Below, one piece after another: positions 30,776 through 35,386 of a stretch of 35,386 nucleotides of DNA. The stretch comes from Bacteroidales bacterium (GTDB lineage Bacteria; Bacteroidota; Bacteroidia; Bacteroidales; Paludibacteraceae). Position numbers and translations under genes: made by a program. The first letter of the stretch is position 1. Every line of letters begins with the position of its first letter. Under the pieces are notes generated by a model that was not told where the DNA came from, did not search any database, and worked only from the letters and a program-made list of their open reading frames with translations. The stretch covers positions 1 to 35,386 of the forward strand of contig JAUNIJ010000002.1 of NCBI GenBank assembly GCA_030523485.1. The letters are read 5' to 3'.

Positions 30776-31951
30776 ATGAGACTTTATTTTGTTTTAATCC
30801 TATATTTTGTTGTGCCGATAGCCATTATTATTGGCTTTTGCCACAGCCGAAAAGTGCGTAAGATTGGCACTGTATTACTCACTTATACCATTGGTGTCGC
30901 TATGTCGCTTTCTGGTATGTGTTCGTTTGAGCCTGACAGCATCGAGTACGAGTCGTTACATCGAATGCAGCAATTGATTACCAATTTATCGGTTCCGCTT
31001 GCCATCCCTCTGATGTTGTTTAATTGCGATTTTAAGTTGTGGGCAAAAGCACTTCCTCGTACTATTTATGCACTTCTTGGCGGCATCGGTGCTGTGTTAG
31101 TAGCTGTTATCACTGGTTTTTTGGTGTTTCGTTACCAAGGCATCGACGAATTTCCCAAAGTTGCAGCAATGATGACAGGCATCTACACCGGCGGCACCAT
31201 GAATTTCAACGCACTCGGAGCCTCATTAGGGGTTGCGCCGTCTGTCATGGCTATTGTTTTAGCTTTTGAAATGGTGCTTACTACGCCTTACATCTTTTTT
31301 ATTATTGGAGGAGGCTTTAAACTCTTCCGTCGAGTACTTAAAAACGCTGATGAAAACGCCGATTTTTCGACTTCTATAGAGCCAAACACAGAGATAGAGC
31401 AATATGGTGAATTGGTGAAACGACGCAATTTTAAAGGGCTACTTAAAGGACTTTTGTTAAGTGTTGGCTGTTTGGCTGTTGGTGCAGGCATCTCGATGTT
31501 GCTCACAGGAAAAATCAACGAGTTGGTTGTGATACTCGTCATTACGACCTTATCAATAGCGCTGTCGTTTTCTAAACACGTGCGCGAGTTGCCCCACACA
31601 TTTGAGTTAGGTATGGTTTTCATCCTGCTTTTCTCTATTGTGGTGGCATCAATGTTCGACATTCATAGTGTCAACACCTCGTCACTGATGATTGGTGCCT
31701 TTGTTGCTTATGTTATGATTGTTAGTGCCACGTTGCATCTCATTATTTGTAAAATATTGAAAGTCGACGGCGACCTCTTTACTGTGAGTCAGATAGCGTT
31801 GCTTTGCTCACCACCATTTGTTCCACCTGTTGTAGGTGCCATGGGTAATAAACGTGTGTTAATTTCTGGCATCGTCATTGGTTTGGTTGGTTACGCCGCT
31901 GGCACCTATTTGGGGGTTGTCATCTATTGGCTACTCAATCTAATTGGATAA
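30776..31951 (+). CDS. DUF819 family integral membrane protein
   Basis: A 391-residue protein with about ten transmembrane helices. It matches DUF819: GVAMSLSGMC, NLSVPLAIPLMLFNCDF, MMTGIYTGGTMNFNALGASLG, and LLCSPPFVPPVVGAMGNKRVL near the end. The paired re-entrant-looking motifs (TGGTMNFNAL and PPFVPPVVGA) suggest an inverted-repeat transporter fold, but no substrate is known. A soluble loop (about residues 185-210) separates the two halves. It is monocistronic, with a promoter at 30725-30732 and a terminator at 31981-32015. Confidence 0.88.
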   Translation: MRLYFVLILYFVVPIAIIIGFCHSRKVRKIGTVLLTYTIGVAMSLSGMCSFEPDSIEYESLHRMQQLITNLSVPLAIPLMLFNCDFKLWAKALPRTIYALLGGIGAVLVAVITGFLVFRYQGIDEFPKVAAMMTGIYTGGTMNFNALGASLGVAPSVMAIVLAFEMVLTTPYIFFIIGGGFKLFRRVLKNADENADFSTSIEPNTEIEQYGELVKRRNFKGLLKGLLLSVGCLAVGAGISMLLTGKINELVVILVITTLSIALSFSKHVRELPHTFELGMVFILLFSIVVASMFDIHSVNTSSLMIGAFVAYVMIVSATLHLIICKILKVDGDLFTVSQIALLCSPPFVPPVVGAMGNKRVLISGIVIGLVGYAAGTYLGVVIYWLLNLIG

Positions 31952-31980
31952 GTCAACAACAACGACATATATATAAACTA

Positions 31981-32015
31981 AGCGGGACCATCCATCAGTC
32001 CCGCTTGTTTTTTTT
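31981..32015 (+). terminator. Intrinsic terminator after the DUF819 gene
   Basis: AGCGGGAC (31981-31988) pairs perfectly with GTCCCGCT (31998-32005), followed by TG and eight T residues. Confidence 0.92.
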
Positions 32016-32039
32016 CAGCAATGCTAATCGACAGAATTA

Positions 32040-33500
32040 CTATTCTTTTGTTGCCGAGTTTCTAATCATTTGACTCACTCGTTCGATTGGAATCTGGCGA
32101 CCTATCACCGTTTTCTCTTTGTCGAGCACATAGACCGATGGCGTAGAGCCTATGTTATATAGTTCAACAAAACGGGAGCTACGGAAGGGATCCATCACAT
32201 TGACAAAGCCACCTAACTGATTCTTTTCTATATATTCCAACCAATCATTTTTCTTTTCTTCGGTGTAAAACAGCACCGTCTGAGTTCGATGTGCTAACCA
32301 CGAATCATTTTCCAACATCTCCTTCCACGTATTCACCACCTTCGCACAGTGGTCGCATTCGATGTCGTAGAAAATCAACACCATGAACTCTGCCTCAAGA
32401 CTATCGGTGTGAACCCATCGTCCCTGATTGTCGCGAAGCTGAAGGTCGGGCGCATGATTACCAACACAACTAGGCGATACGGCTCTGTAACGTAGCTCCA
32501 CACGATCCATAAATTCCTTGTTTGCCAAGGTGCGTTCAGGAAGATGGTGGGTGAGATAGTGCCGTTCCACCATGTTAGTAAAAATACGGTCGTAACCTGT
32601 ATAACTGGTGTTTTGAAACTTCGTAAACAAATAGTTCAGCGTATAGTAGTAAACCGTTCCCTCATAACCCTTGTTTTCTGCACGGAGAATTTGATTAAGC
32701 AACGTGTCAACACCAATGCTTATGGAATCGGGGTGCTGAAACAACTCACGACCAACGTAACGATCTATCATCTGCTTGTAAGTCGGTATGTGTGGCAATC
32801 GTGCATCGGCTAGGTTAACATAGTCGAAGAAATGGTTACGTACAAACTGCCAACGCTGCTCTTGTGTAAGGTTCTGTGGCAACGATATTTCGCGCGTACA
32901 GTTCATCATAGCCGCCAACAACGAACTACGGTTGTACTGCAACACCTTGTTTTGAAACGAACGCATCTCCTTAACAGCCATCATCGAGAGTTGACGATAG
33001 TAAGCAATAGAGTCGCTCACTACAACCTGTTGCTCTGATGGCAACGTAGAAAGCTGTTGCGAAAGCACTTTCACACGATTGTTAGCGTGATTGTAATTGT
33101 ACATCATCGTAGCATTTTTCCGCTTGTACTCGAAAAACATACCATTACCATTAGAATTTACAGCCTCAGCTCGACCATAAAGATCCTCTATCGATGTCTT
33201 AATCGAAAAGAACTGTGTGATGTTCTCCACCACAAATTCTAACGTCTGTTTGTTGGGCAAAACCACCAAATAAAGACCTTGAACAAGCAACGTGTCACCA
33301 CTCAGCGTAAATTGTCCTTGACTATTGGCGTGCAACACAGCCACCTCCATGGCTGTTGTGCCATGATAGATGGCTATCTGAACATCAGCATCTTTCAAAC
33401 CAACAATCTCGAAATCGATATGATGTTTCTCTATAGCTTGTGCCATATGACAAAAAGCCACGAGAATCAATAGACATGAAATAAAGCGTTTTGAAACCAT
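32040..33500 (-). CDS. Exported thioredoxin-fold protein with large N-terminal domain
   Basis: A 486-residue exported protein: MVSKRFISCLLILVAFCHMAQA is a signal peptide. Residues about 23-110 look like the beta-rich DUF4369-like domain found before thioredoxin domains in Bacteroidetes. A long helical middle (about 120-330) resembles the DUF5106-type region. The C-terminal thioredoxin/TlpA-like domain starts near 345 (VGNHAPDLQLRDNQGRW) and has the redox motif CDHC in FYDIECDHCAKV plus the cis-Pro segment GSTPSVYVLD. It is probably a periplasmic thiol-disulfide protein. The ATG at 33500 is preferred because the -7 box at 33524-33531 leaves no room for the alternative ATG at 33521. Confidence 0.85.
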   Translation of the reverse strand: MVSKRFISCLLILVAFCHMAQAIEKHHIDFEIVGLKDADVQIAIYHGTTAMEVAVLHANSQGQFTLSGDTLLVQGLYLVVLPNKQTLEFVVENITQFFSIKTSIEDLYGRAEAVNSNGNGMFFEYKRKNATMMYNYNHANNRVKVLSQQLSTLPSEQQVVVSDSIAYYRQLSMMAVKEMRSFQNKVLQYNRSSLLAAMMNCTREISLPQNLTQEQRWQFVRNHFFDYVNLADARLPHIPTYKQMIDRYVGRELFQHPDSISIGVDTLLNQILRAENKGYEGTVYYYTLNYLFTKFQNTSYTGYDRIFTNMVERHYLTHHLPERTLANKEFMDRVELRYRAVSPSCVGNHAPDLQLRDNQGRWVHTDSLEAEFMVLIFYDIECDHCAKVVNTWKEMLENDSWLAHRTQTVLFYTEEKKNDWLEYIEKNQLGGFVNVMDPFRSSRFVELYNIGSTPSVYVLDKEKTVIGRQIPIERVSQMIRNSATKE

Positions 33501-33523
33501 TTTGCTTTGCAATTTTATCATTG

Positions 33524-33531
33524 CAAAGATA
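33524..33531 (-). promoter_or_regulatory. -7 box for the thioredoxin-fold protein
   Basis: The minus strand reads TATCTTTG, 23 nt before the ATG at 33500. It fixes the start codon choice. Confidence 0.6.
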
Positions 33532-33669
33532 TAACTTTTTTTACGATATCGGCTCAGTATCAACGCAAAGATTCCACACAACCAATAACCACCGACACCG
33601 CACTACCAACCAATAAAAACAAGAACCAAACCTTTCGTACGACATTGAATGAATATGAATAAAAATGTG

Positions 33670-33677
33670 TACTTTTA
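33670..33677 (+). promoter_or_regulatory. Possible -7 box for fumarase
   Basis: TACTTTTA is an imperfect TAnnTTTG match, 36 nt before the ATG at 33714, with TTGA about 20 nt upstream. Confidence 0.4.
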
Positions 33678-33713
33678 CCGCTCGAAAATAAAACTAATAA
33701 CTACTTATAAACA

Positions 33714-35342
33714 ATGGCTGTAGAATTTCACTATCAACCCATGTTCCCTCTTGGCGAAGACAAGACGGAATACTATCTCCTGACCAAAGACTATGTGTCT
33801 GTCAGCGAGTTCGAAGGAAAACCAATCTTAAAAGTTGCCAAAGAAGGCCTCACGGCAATGGCAAATGCTGCTTTCCGCGACGTCTCATTCCTTTTGCGTC
33901 GTAGCCACAACGAACAAGTGGCTAAAATTCTCCACGACCCAGAAGCAAGCGACAACGACAAATACGTTGCACTCACATTCTTACGCAATGCCGAAGTAGC
34001 TGCCAAAGGCAAACTACCTCTTTGCCAAGACACCGGTACCGCCATCATACACGGCGAAAAAGGACAACAAGTGTGGACTGGCTACTGCGACGAAGAAGCT
34101 CTCTCACTCGGCGTGTTTAAAACCTACACCGAAGAAAACCTTCGCTACTCACAGAATGCTCCACTCAACATGTACGATGAAGTAAACACCAAATGCAATC
34201 TTCCCGCACAAATCGACATCGAGGCAACCGAAGGCATGGAATATCGCTTCCTCTGCGTAACAAAAGGCGGTGGTTCAGCCAACAAAACCTATCTCTATCA
34301 AGAGACCAAAGCACGCATACAAAATCCGGGCACACTTGTTCCTTTCCTCATCGAAAAAATGAAAACCTTAGGAACCGCTGCTTGCCCTCCTTACCATATT
34401 GCTTTTGTTATTGGTGGCACATCGGCTGAGAAAAACTTGCTCACCGTAAAATTAGCATCGACACACTACTACGACGAACTACCAACAACAGGCAATGAAT
34501 ATGGACGTGCTTTCCGCGACGTAGAATTGGAAAAACAAGTGTTGGAAGAAGCCAATCGCATCGGACTCGGTGCACAATTCGGTGGTAAATACATGGCACA
34601 CGACGTGCGCATCATTCGCTTACCACGCCACGGAGCAAGCTGCCCAATCGGATTAGGCGTTTCATGCTCTGCCGACCGCAACATCAAATGCAAAATCAAC
34701 AAAGACGGTATTTGGATTGAAAAAATGGACGATAAACCATACGAACTCATTCCAGAAGAACTGCGCAATGCTGGCGAAGGCGATGCTGTAAAAATCAACC
34801 TCAACCAACCAATACAAGAAGTACTAAAAGAACTGACAAAATACCCAGTTTCAACACGCCTTAGCCTCAACGGCACCATCATCGTTGGCCGCGACATCGC
34901 ACACGCAAAACTCAAAGCACGTCTCGACGCTGGCGAAGGATTACCACAATACATCAAAGACCACCCAATCTACTACGCCGGACCTGCTAAAACACCTGCA
35001 GGCATGCCATGCGGCTCAATGGGACCAACCACAGCAGGACGTATGGATCCTTATGTCGACGAATTCCAAGATAACGGTGGTAGCCTCATCATGTTAGCAA
35101 AAGGCAACCGCAGTCAAGTGGTTACTGATGCTTGTAAGAAACACGGTGGATTCTACCTCGGCTCTATTGGCGGACCTGCTGCTATCTTAGCACAAAACAA
35201 CATCAAGAGCATCGAATGCGTAGAATATCCTGAACTCGGCATGGAAGCCATCTGGAAAATCGAAGTGGAAGACTTCCCAGCATTCATCCTTGTTGATGAC
35301 AAAGGCAACGATTTCTTCAAACAACTCAAACCTCGCTGCTAA
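33714..35342 (+). CDS. fum: Class I (iron-sulfur) fumarate hydratase
   Basis: A 542-residue single-chain class I fumarase, which interconverts fumarate and malate and in Bacteroidales serves the reductive branch to succinate. The 4Fe-4S ligands are Cys104 (LPLCQDTGT), Cys224 ([11 protein letters not shown]) and Cys318 (GVSCSADR). Their spacing of 120 and 94 residues is nearly identical to the spacing I recall for the Leishmania enzyme. The N-terminal alpha domain and the C-terminal beta domain (VKINLNQP onward, with [17 protein letters not shown] and [14 protein letters not shown]) are both complete. The enzyme is oxygen-sensitive by class. The 44 nt after the stop hold no gene. Confidence 0.96.
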   Translation: MAVEFHYQPMFPLGEDKTEYYLLTKDYVSVSEFEGKPILKVAKEGLTAMANAAFRDVSFLLRRSHNEQVAKILHDPEASDNDKYVALTFLRNAEVAAKGKLPLCQDTGTAIIHGEKGQQVWTGYCDEEALSLGVFKTYTEENLRYSQNAPLNMYDEVNTKCNLPAQIDIEATEGMEYRFLCVTKGGGSANKTYLYQETKARIQNPGTLVPFLIEKMKTLGTAACPPYHIAFVIGGTSAEKNLLTVKLASTHYYDELPTTGNEYGRAFRDVELEKQVLEEANRIGLGAQFGGKYMAHDVRIIRLPRHGASCPIGLGVSCSADRNIKCKINKDGIWIEKMDDKPYELIPEELRNAGEGDAVKINLNQPIQEVLKELTKYPVSTRLSLNGTIIVGRDIAHAKLKARLDAGEGLPQYIKDHPIYYAGPAKTPAGMPCGSMGPTTAGRMDPYVDEFQDNGGSLIMLAKGNRSQVVTDACKKHGGFYLGSIGGPAAILAQNNIKSIECVEYPELGMEAIWKIEVEDFPAFILVDDKGNDFFKQLKPRC

Positions 35343-35386
35343 TTAACACCAACACATATACCATAATTAATATATGGGGACAAACA

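Overview
The window looks like an ordinary chromosomal segment of a Bacteroidota bacterium, most likely order Bacteroidales. Three things point there. First, 17 gene starts are preceded by a match or near match to the Bacteroidetes -7 box TAnnTTTG, and Shine-Dalgarno sequences are mostly absent. Second, several families are typical of the phylum: DUF4831, DUF3078, DUF4827, GldF, class I fumarase, and a trans-envelope anti-sigma protein. Third, there are many lipoproteins with short lipoboxes. I see no tRNA, rRNA, CRISPR array, insertion sequence or prophage.

Layout. Positions 1-2180 hold a MATE exporter and a cytidylate-kinase-like protein (+). Positions 2345-7321 (-) hold class II aldolase, then a DUF4831 protein coupled to a first UvrA paralogue. 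radC (+) converges on a beta-propeller lipoprotein (-) at a shared terminator, followed by a DUF3078 protein (-). Positions 10723-12087 (+) hold queC-queF behind a long leader that folds as a preQ1-I riboswitch. A tiny acidic lipoprotein and a solitary divergent hisG follow (+). ribD-cls (-) and two related lipoproteins (-) come next.

Positions 18117-25866 (-) form a seven-gene, very tightly spaced directon: uvrA, gldF-like permease, surE, a small membrane protein, lpxB, an ECF sigma factor, and an anti-sigma protein with an inner-membrane helix and a C-terminal beta-barrel. This joins DNA repair, lipid A synthesis and trans-envelope signalling in one probable transcription unit. Positions 26035-29521 (-) hold DUF4827-glmM-thioesterase followed by a YtxH / holin-like / small basic protein cassette. 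A divergent pair follows: a DAHP synthase-chorismate mutase fusion (-) and a DUF819 membrane protein (+). The window ends with a thioredoxin-fold protein (-) and class I fumarase (+).

The most notable items are the preQ1-I riboswitch with an overlapping 47-codon leader ORF, the ECF / dual-membrane anti-sigma pair in an lpxB operon, a solitary HisG with altered active-site motifs, a one-domain/two-domain lipoprotein pair, and a possible leaderless MATE mRNA. No clear new defence or mobile system was found.
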